DNA from: Syngnathus acus
Taxonomy: Eukaryota > Chordata > Actinopteri > Syngnathiformes > Syngnathidae
Assembly: GCF_901709675.1 (NCBI RefSeq)
Contig: NC_051091.1
Coordinates: 9,770,967-9,834,966, forward strand
DNA length: 64,000 nucleotides
Direction: 5' to 3'
Each line of letters begins with the position of its first letter. The first letter of the stretch is position 1. Shown here piece after piece: positions 34,367 through 47,376 of the stretch. Made by a program: the position numbers and the translations under genes. The notes beneath the pieces are model-generated. The model was not told the origin of the DNA. It saw only the letters and a list, made by a program, of their open reading frames with translations, and made no database searches.

Positions 34367-36489
34367 TTTCTAACTTCTAAATGGTCTTTTTTTTTTCCAC
34401 CAAGCCAAATTCAGCAAGATGTTAAGTGGACGGCGTTAGCTGTGAGGCGCTGACCTCAAGCTTTAGTACAAGTCTTACTACAATATAGCAAAAAAAGTAA
34501 TATTATTCCATGAGTCCTAGTGTTTTTTTTTTTTTTTTTACTAGTGATGTGGTATGCTGTGTCTGTCCATGTGTCCTTGAGTGACTTTCACCTGAAGTCA
34601 GCTGGCCGGGCTCCAGTGTCTCTTGACCCTGAAAAGGACAAGCAGGAGAAAAAAATGAATGAATCATAAGCTGTGCCTTCCACTCTTTGTACTTTTCTCT
34701 TACCACCTTTCCTAATACAAGGTGACAGTAGTTTCGGCTGTCCAAATAATTTAATTCTAATGACACTTTCTGGAAAAGTTTAATCTCGATTTCCTGTTCT
34801 TCAATGTGGTTGTAAACCCTGATTAGCTACTGTCACTGAACATTGGCAGGTTTTAGAAATGATTTCCAAGGAGGATTGTTTTATTTTTACAACCAATGAC
34901 TGGCTGTTGCGGTAGTTTGTTTCAATAATTTTAAAAAGACACCACGTTGCCAAAATTCCATCAATAATATTATTTGTAGAAACTGTTTTCATTGGATATT
35001 CTAGATTGCCAAGATGAATGGTTGGCTATCTACATGTGGAAAACACAATGACTAGAAAATAGATGAGAGTACAACATTACTGTAAAATTAAAGGCTTTAC
35101 ATTAAAAGCAAAACACCCAAACAGATGCCTTGTAAAAATAAATGTAAAATCTTGATCAGATGTACATAAGCAGTCATTAAATACACGAAATAAGCACACT
35201 AAACTGACACCTTGTAAAAATCCCCTCTTTAAATATAAAATCCTGATCAAAAATGCATAAGCAGTAATTAAATACATTAAATAAGTGCACAGCATGTAAG
35301 TAATCAGATGGTGTATAAATATATGCATGATACATGTGTATACTGATTGCAATTATTGGAGGAGTAGGAAAAAAGATACAGAAAAGTTGAGACAAAAATA
35401 CAAAAAGCATTCAAAATTATGTTTCCCTTCCCTCGACCGCCAGGTAGGTAATGTTTTTTTCTTCTTCTTCTTCTTGGCATCAGCGTGAGTCAGTTTACAA
35501 GATAATGCCACTAGTTGCAAAAGGCCAGTGGAAGTGTGAATCCAGTGTGAGGTCAAGAATGAGCCCATGAATAAAACATTGCCCCACAAAAAAAAATAAA
35601 AATTAAACTAATAACTTGGTCTGCCCTGTCACTCAACAAGACGTCGGATATCACGAGGCAACTGGTTTACACAGTATGACTGCTGCTACCTGGCAGGTTC
35701 ATGAAGCCATTGTAATGTGTGCTGTGCCATTTGACATTCTAATCTTTTTCACCCTTTGGGAGTTGAAGCCCTTAAGGCATCCTAACACTTTCTCTGACAG
35801 TTAAATTGTGTTGCCGAGTTGAAAAAAAAAAGGAGTAAGTTTAAAAAAAAAAAAAAAGTGAAATATGTATGATTCATCTGAGTCCAGCCATGACACTGGC
35901 ATTGTCCCACAGGCATCTCCTTCCTCTTTGCCCTTAAGTGGTTTGAGAATCACACTTGTATTATTTTTTCAAACACATTTCACATGTTGACAGTTGGTGC
36001 ATAATGTATGACCGCCTGCATCAATTATGTAATGCAATTCAGGCTATGACTATATATAATTTATTTGATTCTCAATCTCATACATTATTAATCTAAAAGC
36101 TATTTTTGCCATTATTACGCTCCCCAAATAGTTTCATCTTTTGTTGCCTTGTCCTCTGCTGTTGCTCCTCATCATCGTGAGATGCTCTTGCACTCCATCG
36201 ACTCTTGTTTGTGGGTCTTGGTGCCCTCACAAATTTTTTAGTGAGTGAAAGCTTGCTCTATTGAATTGAAATCAGGTTTCCCACCAAGCCACTTGATTAT
36301 ATTATATTGCTTTGCTTTCAAAAAGCTAGCAGAGATGGGCAACTTTGATGACACAAAATGTTTTATCCATTCGCTCGAGAGCCAGACTGTGAAAATGCTC
36401 CCCTCCTGCCGTCATGGGGGGGTTATGACTATTATCATTTTATGAAATGCAAAACTATGTTGAAAATGATTAATAACAGAAATTCATTA
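34367..36489. other. Non-coding interval
   Basis: No gene is seen. Apart from the duplication at 35119-35293 it holds simple tracts: (TTC)n at 35459-35475 and A runs at 35822 and 35844. Confidence 0.55.
35119..35293. repeat. Diverged tandem duplication, about 82-bp unit
   Basis: Two adjacent units share CCTTGTAAAAAT, TAAAATC(T/C)TGATCA, ATAAGCAGT(C/A)ATTAAATACA and AAATAAG(C/T). The spacing between matching blocks is 82-89 bases because of a small indel. Confidence 0.7.
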
Positions 36490-37256
36490 TGAGTAGCACG
36501 GTGGCTGGCGTAGAGGGAGGATAATCTAGCTTCCGAGCACATTCCAAAAACACCCATCTGATTAGGGCTGGCAATTAATCAAAATGTAATCGTCATTTCA
36601 ATTTTAGCTTGTCACAATCATTAAAAACATTATAATTGAAGAAACAAAATGTGCCCAATGGCGCAATGTGTGTTCCCAAGTTCCTACGCTGGATAGCACC
36701 CAGAATGCACCTGTGTTACTTATGTATGGCGAACAGCAAATTCGTATCGAGTTCCAGGAATGATATACGTATTCCTTCAAATAATAACAATAATAAATAT
36801 CGATACATAAACTCTGCAGGAACACATACATAGAGGTAACATAACAATACTAAGCAGTCTTCCTAATCTTTAAAAAATGTGCGACATTAAGAATATTCAG
36901 TTGCCACTTTCTTCTTCTACTCTTAACGAGAGTGAACTCTATGCATGCAAAGCACCACACTGCCCCTAAGAGGCTAATGTCTGCACTGCAGCCGGTATTT
37001 GGTTCTTGTTCTTTCAAGTTATATTTAAATTTGAATTTGGTGAGTTGAATAAATACTAAGTTTTGAAATTCATGTATAATTGACGTTATTGAGATTTCAA
37101 TATGAATGTAAAAATATTTTCAATTGCCCAGCCCTACTCTAAACTGCCCTTAGAGAGATAGTGTGAATGGTTGTTTGTTGATGGTTGACCGGTGTCAAGT
37201 CACGGCTCTAGTTCACTTTGAGTAAGGTGAAGCACAATAAAAAATTGATGGATGGA
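36490..37256 (+). mobile_element. tRNA-headed SINE-like repeat, split by a DNA transposon
   Basis: Left part 36490-36562 carries GCACGGTGGCTGG and CACATTCCAAAAACA. Right part 37137-37256 continues with CTCTAAACTGCCC, GTGTGAATGGTTGTTTGTTG and ends in TTGATGGATGGA. In other fish copies of this repeat, as I remember it, these segments are contiguous in this order. Here a 574-base element sits exactly between them. Head, body and tail are all present, so this is the most complete copy in the window. Confidence 0.65.
36563..37136. mobile_element. Non-autonomous DNA transposon with TAGGGCTGG ends
   Basis: Begins TAGGGCTGGCAATTAATC and ends TTTCAATTGCCCAGCCCTA, giving terminal inverted repeats TAGGGCTGG(G)CAATT. 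The interior has no long frame. It interrupts a SINE-like repeat, which defines its borders independently. I see no matching 8-bp flanks (CATCTGAT and CTCTAAAC), so the superfamily is uncertain, though hAT is likely from the end sequence. Confidence 0.7.
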
Positions 37257-37286
37257 AAGTGGAGGTTTGTCACAAGGAAATCTCTA

Positions 37287-37400
37287 ATCCGTCCATTTTC
37301 TCTGGCACTTGTCTTTCTTTGAGTGACCGGTGAGCTGAAGGCGGGGCACATTGGCAAACAACCATTCGCACTTGCTTTGGTAACTATTCGGCCAACTGTA
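37287..37400 (-). mobile_element. SINE-like repeat, tail half, antisense
   Basis: AATCCGTCCATTTTCTCTGG, GGTGAGCTGAAGGCGGGGCA and AACAACCATTCGCACTTGC follow the tail half of the same family in reverse. It lies 30 bases from the tail of the sense copy ending at 37256, so the two are tail to tail and could fold back. Confidence 0.6.
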
Positions 37401-40400
37401 AGGCAAGGGATCATAAGATGTCAATTTTTCTTTTCTTTTTACTTCCCATGATTCTTATAGAAGATGATTCATGTTGGAGTGAAATAGTCCACACAGCTAT
37501 GATGAAGAACGTCTCGATTCAACTTTTTTTTTGTGGTTGGCGTGAAAACTATTTATGTGTGATACATTCTCAGCGCAATACTGGAATGCATGCATAATTA
37601 ATGCTGAGATGAAAAAAAAAACACGAAAGGGTCAATAAGCTTACGGGCAGAGGTTGCAAAGGAGAACTGTGTTGTCAGACTACTAGCACTTGTACTGAAT
37701 ATTTGTCTTATTCCTCTGATGGATTTAAGCCTGTGCCCATTTCTTATTTTTGTTACTTTCCTGAAGCTTGCACCTAAACCCACAAGCAACGTAAGAAGGC
37801 CTATAATAAGAAAAGTCATAATGCAAAATAACCCAAAACAAGTCAAACAAATAGTAGCTCGAGACAAGAAACTATAACTCCTGCGGCACTATCCTGTCTC
37901 TTATTGCATTATTTTTTCTCATATGCGTCCCTCACTGCGAACCAGAGTGTTTTTTTACAGTTAAGTCATACTGTTGCGCAAATGATGTCATTCATCAAAC
38001 TAATGATGTGCTCTCACATTGCGAGCGCCTTCACTGCGCTATCGCATGTTGGTGCAGGGGTGCTAATGTTTGATGGTGGGTAATAATGTTGCATGATGCT
38101 AAGATCATGAGAGAAACATGGGCGACTCTCCACGCGGGGGGGTTCAATAATCGATTATATAAATGTGAGCAGCAATAAAGAAGAAAAATGGAAAAAAAAA
38201 AAGAGTAATGACCGAATGTTGACGTTGTATGGTCGCCTTTTGAGGATGTCTGCTGAATTCATGTTGCCATAAATCTCTCGCATTCCACAGATACATTCAT
38301 CAGAGAACAAACGGCATACATCGATCCTCTGAAAGCAAAGAAAAATTGTCAATATTCCATTTGATGCGACTGTGTTGTTCCATCATCGTAACTACATAAA
38401 GCACCGGCGTGTAAAGATAAATCGGGTAGTTAGTGATATTGCCATCAGTGATAGTGAGCTGTTCCTGATTTTTTTTTTTTTTTTACTGTCATTTAAGTGA
38501 CTGAGTAAGCAAAATATTAAACACAGCACAACTGCAAACCCCCCAAAAACATTAAGTTGGAACAACTTTGAAATATAAATTGGCATTTGATGTATTCTTC
38601 ATGATCTTGGGGACAGAGTCTGGATTTCCAGACTAGTATGCCCCATCCATGATTTTATTTAAAATGTTTTTTCCTTCTAAAAATGATGAGGTTCTGTTAT
38701 TTTCTTGACGTGTTGTTTTATTTTGCTCATGCAGGACCTGTTGGCAGTTCAGTTGTTTTCCTGTCAGAGTTTAGCTTGCAGCAAAACTGTGTCCAGCTAT
38801 TTTTTCTTCTCAGAATATGCATTATGCATTTAATAGGGAAATTATTTTGTGGCATAGAAAATATTTTTTTCCTCTTAGTACCAAGTTATCAAAATTGGTT
38901 TTGTTTATAATTGACAGGAAGAGATATGTTTTAGTTTTGTGCTTCAATCCCGTTTCTAAAATATTCTGAACTATTTTACTTTTACTTAACGAAAGGAGTT
39001 GGATCAGTATTTTTATTTTTTTACTCATATGTGACTGGTCACCAACCAATCAGCATAAATAACTAAAATTAAATGTTTTGGTCCATTTGGGTCATAAAGA
39101 GAAGGGATTTTATTTCCAATCTAGATCCAATCTCTAATCTAATCAATTTAAACTAGACAGGGCCAGACAAAAATTGTAGAAGAAAACTGCTTTACTCTAT
39201 GTAAAACTCACATTAAAACATCTTTGGAAATTAAATGTGCATGTATTCAATTTGACTTCTCAACTATTTCAATAATCTTTTGTCGCTATAAAAGGATGCT
39301 TGAATGTTATTATGAAGGCTGTTTGAGAGAGTGATTATATGGCAATGGAAGGTTTATTTAGTTTTAAATTCCTGGTTTCGGTTAAGCTGTACACCTGCAA
39401 TAAAAGTGAATCATTAAAAAGCGAGAGAAAGTCATAACAAGAATACCGGTTCTTGGAAATAAATCAAATAAAATGAGAAGCAAGCCTAAATGGCCTCATA
39501 AGAGGATTATATGCCTTCCTTTCAGGTAGGAATGTTTTATTTATTCCCTGCTTGAGAAGTGGCATGACGACTTCCCGGCAGGTTCTTTTGACAGTTGCCC
39601 CCAAAACGTCTGCTCCGAGACGTCATCATTTTCTGCATCTGTGCCCACAAGGAGCCAGTCAAGGGTCAGAACAGGTGACGTCTGATAAAAGACGTGTACG
39701 GTGAACCAAGATCGGGCCGCGATGCCGCCATTTCTTTGCAGCCAGGTGCTTGCGTTCTGCGCAGTGTCAGGGACTGATGCAACTCAACATCAGAACAAAC
39801 TGAATGACAGCATCTGGATCGGAAACCAGCCGGGAAATACCTACCTATAGGATGTGAAAGTGTGTGTGAAATGAAGACTTTTGTAGTGATAACATCTTCC
39901 ACTCTTGTGGAAGGACTGGAGTTTCTGTGAAAAGTTTTGTCAGGTGAGGTCAGTGTTTGAAAAGGTTGAGGTTAAATTCTCCTATCCAGGCTTGCCTTTT
40001 CTGGACCTTGCTATGTGCACTGGGAACAGAAGAAGGCCTAGATTGTCAGTATAATGTTTTGAAGCAAAGAAACTCAAAGCCTTTTAAACGGCACCGACAC
40101 AAATTTAGGATAAGAAGGTGCCCGAGCAATTTCTGGGCTTTGAAGGAAGTACCAGAATCGTATCAAAGGTAGGATGACCCTAATGTGTCAGAAGATAGCA
40201 GGCAGCCGGGACAAATGTCGGTTAGGCATATTTGAATTTGGATCCATCCATCCATCCATCCGTCCGTCCGTCCGTCCGTCCGTCCATCCATCCATCCATC
40301 CATCCATCCAATCAAGCTGTTTTGCCTGCAAAGAAAAATGCCAAACTGTTATAAACCTGGTCCCGATACTTGAGCGTAACTTGTAAATCCCCAAAGTGTT

Positions 40401-43400
40401 TAATTCAGGATTCCTTGCACCGCCACCAGAGCTGCGTGCAGAACTGCAATCGGCACGGATCTGTTGCTCAGCACTACACTCAGAGCATCTTTCACACTTG
40501 ATTTCCCCTTCCCAGATGCTGTCAAATTGCAAGGAGCTCAGAGGGTTGATATCGAATTTGACCCGATGATGCAGAAATTGCTCCATCACGTCTTGGGTGA
40601 GGATCCTCCTTAAAAGTTAGCACGGCAGCCCGTTTCGTAGAGGTTCGAGTGCTGCTCCTTGCCACAAAACGCCCGAAGCTATAAGCGAGGAGTCGGTTGA
40701 GGCTTCCATCTCGTTCTCACAGAATAGAATAATATCACCCAGAAAATCCTGAGATTATTCACATGTTAATGTTATTCCAGGCGATCTGTCCAGCTTTTGA
40801 ACTCCGTATTGATCTTCTGGTCATCACAGAATTACAGTTGGCTTGGGGAACAGCACCGTTCCCGGTTGCCATTTGTCATGGTTATGTAGAATTTATTAGC
40901 TTTCTTAAATTTTGAAGAAATTCTGGGTCAGACTAACACATCCGTGCCCTGAGTGTCTAACAAAGGAGTGCCTCATTCTCCACGACTTCACAGGTCAAAA
41001 AGGGTCACAGAGTGCAGCAAGTTGTGAAGTTCAGTCCTATTCTGAAGCATGACGAAAGGCTGACTTTTCCAGTCTGGGTTGAAGAGCTCTCACTTTAACA
41101 ACTGACTGATTTTTCCTCCCCTCGTTTGTCTCAAAGTAAGAAGGCGCTAACGCTGCTACAAACAGCTAAAATGAGTTTTCTCTGTAGCGTGACGGCGCTT
41201 GGCCGCTCTTCCCTTCTGTTTTGCAGCCACCGCGGAGCGACAAGTGCAGGAAGGAGATGCGGGGACATGCTTGCCTCTGTCGTGCTACACTGACTCACGG
41301 TGATCTCTTGAGGGCCCGAGTGGTATCACCAGAAGGGACCGCAGTAAGCTTGTTTGGATGTTTGGACAAAATGTGCCTATAAATAAGATGATGCATTCGC
41401 GTCCTCACTTCCACCAAAACCCCTGACAATCTCCACTGTCCCCTTTGTATTGGAGTCATTAAAATGAAAACTTTAGTCAATAATTCAGACATTGCTGTAT
41501 TCGCTGCCCTCCTGGTATTGGCTGGTGTCGTTTGAGGCAAAAGGAGTTTCAGATTTGACAGATGTTAGGACATGCGTAGCCGCAGCAACGGAAGGCAACT
41601 TTAAAGCAGTCTGCATCCTTTTCTGCAAGCACATCACATGCGGTATGACACCGTAGCTAGTCAGGCACACTGGTTTCTCTGAAGTGGTTGTACCTTGTGA
41701 AATTCGCCTTCTTATTTAGTTTTTTATATAAAACGACGGCTCTTGCTGTGACTATGTGAGAAGAAGAAGAAAAGGCCAAGAGAAAGTTACAGACTTGGAC
41801 AGGAGATGGAAGACTCTTGTGTCAATAATTCAGACATCACTAAGGAAAGCCAGTTTTAATATTTTAATATAGTACCTGTCTAAAACCTGAAATGATGTGA
41901 CATGTTGAACATACTATGTTACAAAAAACAACCCACCTGTATATCAAAATATAGAATATAATTGAATACATATTTGAGACACAATTAGCCATAGTTATTA
42001 GGAATAATGGATTTTATGACACTTTTTAAAGTCATCAATCGGCAAGTAAATAGGGAAAATATGTATGTAGTATTCATAATTGTTCAAATATTATGGCTTC
42101 AATATTTGAAAATTATGATCAACTGTGTGATGCTTTTCATCACAATATGTAAGTATAAAAGTGTTTAAAAAGGTCAACTATATTAAATACTAAATATTGT
42201 GTGCTTTGTTTTACTTAGACAAAAAAAAGATGTAATTGAAGGAATTTATTACAATTTTATTACTATTTATTGTTATTATTACAATTTGTTGTGCTCTTGA
42301 GTCAAATTAGTTAATCAACTTTAACTGTCAGATCATTGGAACAGTTTTAAAAAGCAGGACAAGCAGTTTTTCATTTCACAACTCACCTTTAAAAATTTAC
42401 TGGCTAGGTTTGCTTTGGGTCTCCAAATCTAGCTACGGCCCTGGACTGCACCAGCCAAAGTGGAAGTGCCAGAACTCAAACCACACATTGACTGACTTCT
42501 ACCTGTGTCGACGTTTAATAGCAAGCACAGTGGTAACCTCCAGAGTGCAAGTGAAATGTATATCACTAATGACACCTGTAAGTAACACCATTGCAGCTAT
42601 TAATGAGATGTGCTTTATGCAGCCAGTCAATATGAAACTTTGCTGCTACCTCAACTTCTATTGTGCTTGTGAAAAATGACTGTCAGGTATAGGAATCCAG
42701 CCGAATGCAGGGGGAGAGAAAGCACAAAGCAGCGGTAGCCAAGCAGCGCTGCTGGGCAGGTGCCTGTAGATCCATTTGAGCAAATCTATTATGAAAAATG
42801 AAATATGCAGATGGAAAAACCGATTGCTAACAGGAAATGTGTCCTCGTCCTTGCATGCATTGCAATAGAATGTATTATGTTCAAACTATTGTATTGGTAG
42901 CTCATGTTTAAGGCTTTTGGACGTGACATCTTGAATCTGTGACCTCTCAAGAATACTGTGGGAAATAGTACAAAAGTTCAACTTTAATTAAGTTTACTTT
43001 CCACTGACAAGCTCCTACGGCAACTTTTTCAAAATAGATAGGTTTCACAACATGAATGGCCTCGAAGTGGCTATTATTGTATGAGTGTGTTATGGTTGGG
43101 CAAAATCAACGACGTCAAGAGTGAAGCAGAACCTCCAAGGTAGGTCATTTTTGATCATTCTCAACCACCATAAAACTGTAAAAACAAAGTTAACCGCTAT
43201 AATAATATAAACCTAATGTCTCAACTTTAACTGTAATTGTCTGAAACGGTTCGTTAATCACAAATGTAACCTAAAACATCCACGAGAGACGTTTAATTTA
43301 AGGATTCGCTGTACTAAGAAAAGTTTTTTTTTTTCCTAATTAGATAGCATGATAAACTCTTGACTACATTTTCATGAGGATAGACTTAAGCATTTGTCAA

Positions 43401-43701
43401 AGGTAGTGTTTAACAGTGCTTGGCAGTGTTTGGATATGAAATGAACAAGGTAGCATAGAAGAGTCAAGATTCTTAGAGGACTGATTAGGCGCGATGAGAA
43501 ATCTTTGCTCTTGTGGAAGGACTGTCTTAAGTTAAAGAAAACTTTAGAAAGAGCAACCACAACTACGCAAGTAAACTACTATCAAACCAACTATTTTAAA
43601 AGTAATCCAAAATCTTAAAACATATTTGAGATTCTAACAATGGTTTGCACATGGGCAGCTAGCACGAGAAGTAAATGAAGCACACTAGCTCGTTAGCTAA
43701 G
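37401..43701. other. Non-coding interval
   Basis: No gene is seen over about 6 kb. 39590-39700 contains several ACGTC motifs (AACGTCTG, GAGACGTCATC, GTGACGTCTG, AGACGTG), an unusual cluster. 40242-40310 is a tetranucleotide repeat. The 89-codon frame at 42410-42679 lacks splice or codon support. Confidence 0.5.
40242..40310. repeat. (ATCC)n-(GTCC)n-(ATCC)n three-block microsatellite
   Basis: Five ATCC units, then about six CGTC/GTCC units, then about seven ATCC units. The CpG-containing variant is confined to one uninterrupted central block. Short open frames through it on both strands (PSIRPSV and WMDGWTDG types) are artefacts. Confidence 0.9.
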
Positions 43702-44054
43702 TACCGTATTTCCCGGACTATAAGGCGCACCTAAAAACCTAACATTTTCTCAAAAGCCGACAGTGCACCTTATAGTCCGGTGCGCCTTGTATATGAACCA
43801 AATTCCTAAATTTAAACTGGCCCGAAGGATTGTGTCATGAAATCAATCATAAGTGGCCCGCTGAAGACTATGAATCATGAATCAAAAAGACTATGGATCA
43901 TTATTTTGTGATTATAAAGTAATTTGTTGCGTCTGAAGTTGAAATAAAAATGATAAAATTGAGAATGATTTCATTTGGATTAAAAATCTGACATGATGCA
44001 TTAATGGTGCGCCTTATATAGTCCGGCGCGCCTTATAGTCCGGAAAATACGGTA
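43702..44054 (+). mobile_element. Inverted-repeat DNA transposon (MITE), copy F
   Basis: Ends TA|CCGTATTTCCCGGACTATA and AGTCCGGAAAATACGG|TA. The interior is nearly the same as copy C at 14460 (AAACTGGCCCGAAG, GATTATAAAGTAATTTGTTG, TCTGACATGATGCAT), so the two are recent relatives. Confidence 0.85.
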
Positions 44055-44850
44055 AGGTCTTCGTTTAGTGTTTCTTGTCAAACAATTCAAACAGGAGACT
44101 TAAATGCAAACAACAATCACAATAGTTGCAAGTACTTTGTTCACCACCAGGAATAAAAACAAACACCTAGACCAAAATCAGCAACAAAATATTACATAAA
44201 ATAGACTTGACTTTGCGTCATTTCAGGATTTCTTTCGGCTACATTAGCTAGTACTATGGATCGTGAGCAGATAAGATTCACATGGGAACACAAAGAAGAT
44301 CTAACATCCACAGGTGCATATTTGAAGCAGTACAGCTAGGAAAACTATGACACAAAGTGAATCGACTAACGAGACCAAATTAATACAATTTCATGGAAGA
44401 AATATTGGAAATGAGGTTATAAATGTAGGCCAGTGCTTCTGATGGACGAACTATCATATTTCCTTTATTTTCCGACTAAAATGGAAGGCAGGAGCCCAGC
44501 TCTGTATGTAGGCCATTAAGTTTATTAGGTTTGGTTTTATTTTGTATAAACTTGACATAGATGTATTTCTACCCACAAAAAAAATCAATTTAAAACCTCT
44601 GTATTGTCATTATACTGTCGCTCGCCTTCCAAGACACGCTTAGTGCATTTGTACACAGGATTGTGTTGCAAGCATGGGAGGGAAAAAGCAAGATTTCCGC
44701 ATGATGTTATATTTCTATATATGCGAAAATTATTCGATAGATGGAAGCCAAAAATCAATTTGACATCAGCATATAAATGACTTCGTTGTGCTCTCAAGTA
44801 AATGTAGAGTCGGCTGCGTTTTTCGAAGCTCCCGTTGACATTATAGCGTA

Positions 44851-44961
44851 TTGACTTTGAGGATTAAAGAAATGAAAATCTTCACTCAAATGGTAGGTAC
44901 CTCCGTTCAAATTCGATGTGATTATTGCATATAGACTTTGAGGATTAAAGAAATTAAAATA
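44851..44961. repeat. 80-bp spaced direct repeat
   Basis: GACTTTGAGGATTAAAGAAA occurs at 44853 and again at 44933, each followed by T/G-AAAAT. About 80 bases separate the copies. It makes a repeated FFNPQS motif in a minus-strand open frame that I do not consider real. Confidence 0.75.
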
Positions 44962-45681
44962 CCTCAATATAATTTCTATGTGAAATATGTACATCACCAT
45001 CACAGAGTTAAAAGCATATTCACTATTCCAATTTAGCCTGCAACTATCCAGACGTCTGAATTTGCTCTGCAATAAAAACATTTGAGTGGAGCTGCAGTCA
45101 GTCTCCCCGGCACCTGAATCACTACTGCATTGATGCTCGGAACGATCATTTTCTGTGCTACTCATCTGCGTAGTGGCTCACGTCCAACTCGCCGCTTTGT
45201 TTCACATCCAAGAGAGAAAAAAATAAAAATGGAAGCACATCAAGAGTAGACAGAAGTGTTCCTTACCTTCAGTATGTGCCAGGATCAGGTCTTGAATCAC
45301 ATTCAAAAACATTTTTGTCGAATGAAAATAACCCAATGTATGTTTGGAGGAGGTACACTCATTTCATGGCAGGAAAGCTAAAGCCAAGATTGAGAACCAG
45401 GAAATATTACATACAAGGCAGTAAATAAAACCTTGTGAAAAATGTGTCTACAGCGACATTTCATTCCTGGCCTTTGTTCTGTCAACAATGTCGAAATCAC
45501 AATTTTCTTAAAAGCATTATTTTGATTGAATTGTCCAACTTGTCCATTGCATTAAATTTATACAATTGTACTAACCATGTTGTCTTCAGGCTTTAAAAGG
45601 GTTATTAGAAATTACAGTTTAAAGTGCTTTTTTTTATACACCAGCAATTATTAATGCACACCACCTAAATGAAGCATATCT

Positions 45682-45860
45682 TTCCATTTTATATATCGCT
45701 TGTTCGCCTGAGGATTGCAGGTTAGCTGAAAGCGTAGTAATTCAATTTTGTTTGATTGTCCCTATAAAAACTCTGTACGGGAACGTCCGAGCCAAGATTG
45801 AAAACCCCAAACCTCAGAACTTTAATACAGATTGTGCTAAACGCACCAACCATCATCTAC
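45682..45860 (-). mobile_element. SINE-like repeat, antisense, internally deleted
   Basis: TTCCATTTTATATATCGCTT and GGTTAGCTGAAAG are the reversed tail. GAGCCAAGATTGAAAACCCC, AAACCTCAGAACTTT and GCACCAACC are the reversed head with its B-box region. The middle of the family consensus is missing. Confidence 0.5.
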
Positions 45861-46368
45861 ACTCAACAAAATGAAACATTGACTTCTCTAGAAAGAAAAT
45901 ACAGCAAGCTTGTTTAATGTCTCTAGGGGAATTTTTAAGACTGGCTTTAAGGATTAAATGTCATTTTAAGGTCTTCATTTTGGAATATCAGATTTTTTGT
46001 TTTAAGACTTTTTTTTAATGATCTGCAGCCAAAAAAGCATTTAAAAGTCCTTACTTCTACTTACTACTTACTTCCGAGTCGATAAGAGTAATCCTCGGTG
46101 CTGTGTGCAATGATTGCTCCAGTGTCTTCTACATATACATTTTACCTTAAACATCTCTGATCACTCATTTCTACCCCTGAAATTAAATTATTAATGTCAT
46201 TATATAAAATTTTTGTTTTCTAAAAAAAACCACAGTTTAAACACATTATCTAACTTAAGCTAGCTAAGTTAAAATGCGAGTTGAGGTGCGATGGAACCCA
46301 GTTTGAACATTTGCTGTAATTCTAAGAAATGTTTACTGCAAAAACAGCTCTTTCTTGGTCTCATTTTT

Positions 46369-46423
46369 GTACAACACAAAAGATTGGCAGTTCAACAGGG
46401 ATGTGTACACTTTTGTGTTGTAC
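46369..46423. repeat. Perfect 14-bp inverted repeat (hairpin)
   Basis: GTACAACACAAAAG (46369-46382) and CTTTTGTGTTGTAC (46410-46423) are exact reverse complements across a 27-base loop. The stem does not extend further, so it is shorter than a typical miRNA precursor. Confidence 0.75.
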
Positions 46424-47334
46424 ACTTTAGTGTTATTGAATGGCATGGGGGGGTAGTGTTGCAGTGTGAGAGTACACACAGTTGTGTGTCTTGGCTGATG
46501 ACAACACATTGATGCCCTTTAAAAACACCTACCCAAAGACGCCTCAAAGAATGAATCATTCATATCCAGCAATAAAGATCCCTCATGATTAAAATGAAGT
46601 GAATCTACTTTTTGTCAGTTCGTCTGTAGCAAGATGACACCAAGCCTCTTTAGACAAGGCATCACTTTGCAGCGACAGACCCTGGCAAATTCACTTGAAA
46701 AATGTGTCAAGGCGGAGCAGTGAGGAAAATTGCACTGACTTGACTTTGACCCCTGTCTCGCAGCATTGCGGGACTACAATAAAGCAGGCAAAGACATGTT
46801 GTTTTCTATTATTTGCTCGCTCCTTTCCGAGCAGAAACGGTGGTCATTACGCCGACAATAGAGCATCACTATGCAGATATATAATCCTTGGCGTACAATT
46901 GACGCAACTGTAGGATGACAGCTGAATAAAAAACAATGCACTCCAGACACTCCCTCAGCTTTAGTTTCATCGACCAGTACCCCAACCCCCAATGCAGTCA
47001 TTGCAGAGTCCATAATAAAAATGCATCAGATGGATCTTCCTGTCCTCAGCAGTACGTCACTCAAGGAGGAAGGGAGGGAGGGATGGGGGGGCACCATGTA
47101 GACCTTTATGAGAGCTAATGACCCACAGCTTTTACAGTCTCTCAACCATCAGCATAATTAGATTCAGACGCTGCTAGCATCAACCAGCCATTTACGTGCC
47201 CTTGAAAGTAAAAAAATGGCAAGCATTATTGACTAGTGAATGAGGTATGGATGGACCGTTTTTCAGGCATATTTCAAATAACTCAAGCAACATTTGGAAT
47301 TCTCGCTTTACATTTGGCTCTCATAGGAGAAGTT

Positions 47335-47376
47335 GTCACCGATACCGATACCAAGTACCGATACCACTAGTACTTT
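47335..47376. mobile_element. Short hAT-like fragment
   Basis: GTCACCGATACCGATACC and AAGTACCGATACCACTAGTA resemble the subterminal repeats of a common fish hAT-like family, related to 9300-9391. Too short for a firm call. Confidence 0.3.

Noticed and set aside
42410-42679. 89-codon plus-strand frame as an exon
   Set aside because: No paired splice sites, no codon bias, and no family resemblance.
46291-46512. 73-codon frame with cysteine and histidine residues
   Set aside because: It spans the 46369-46423 hairpin, repeats HFCVVHFSV through the inverted repeat, and has no supporting signals.
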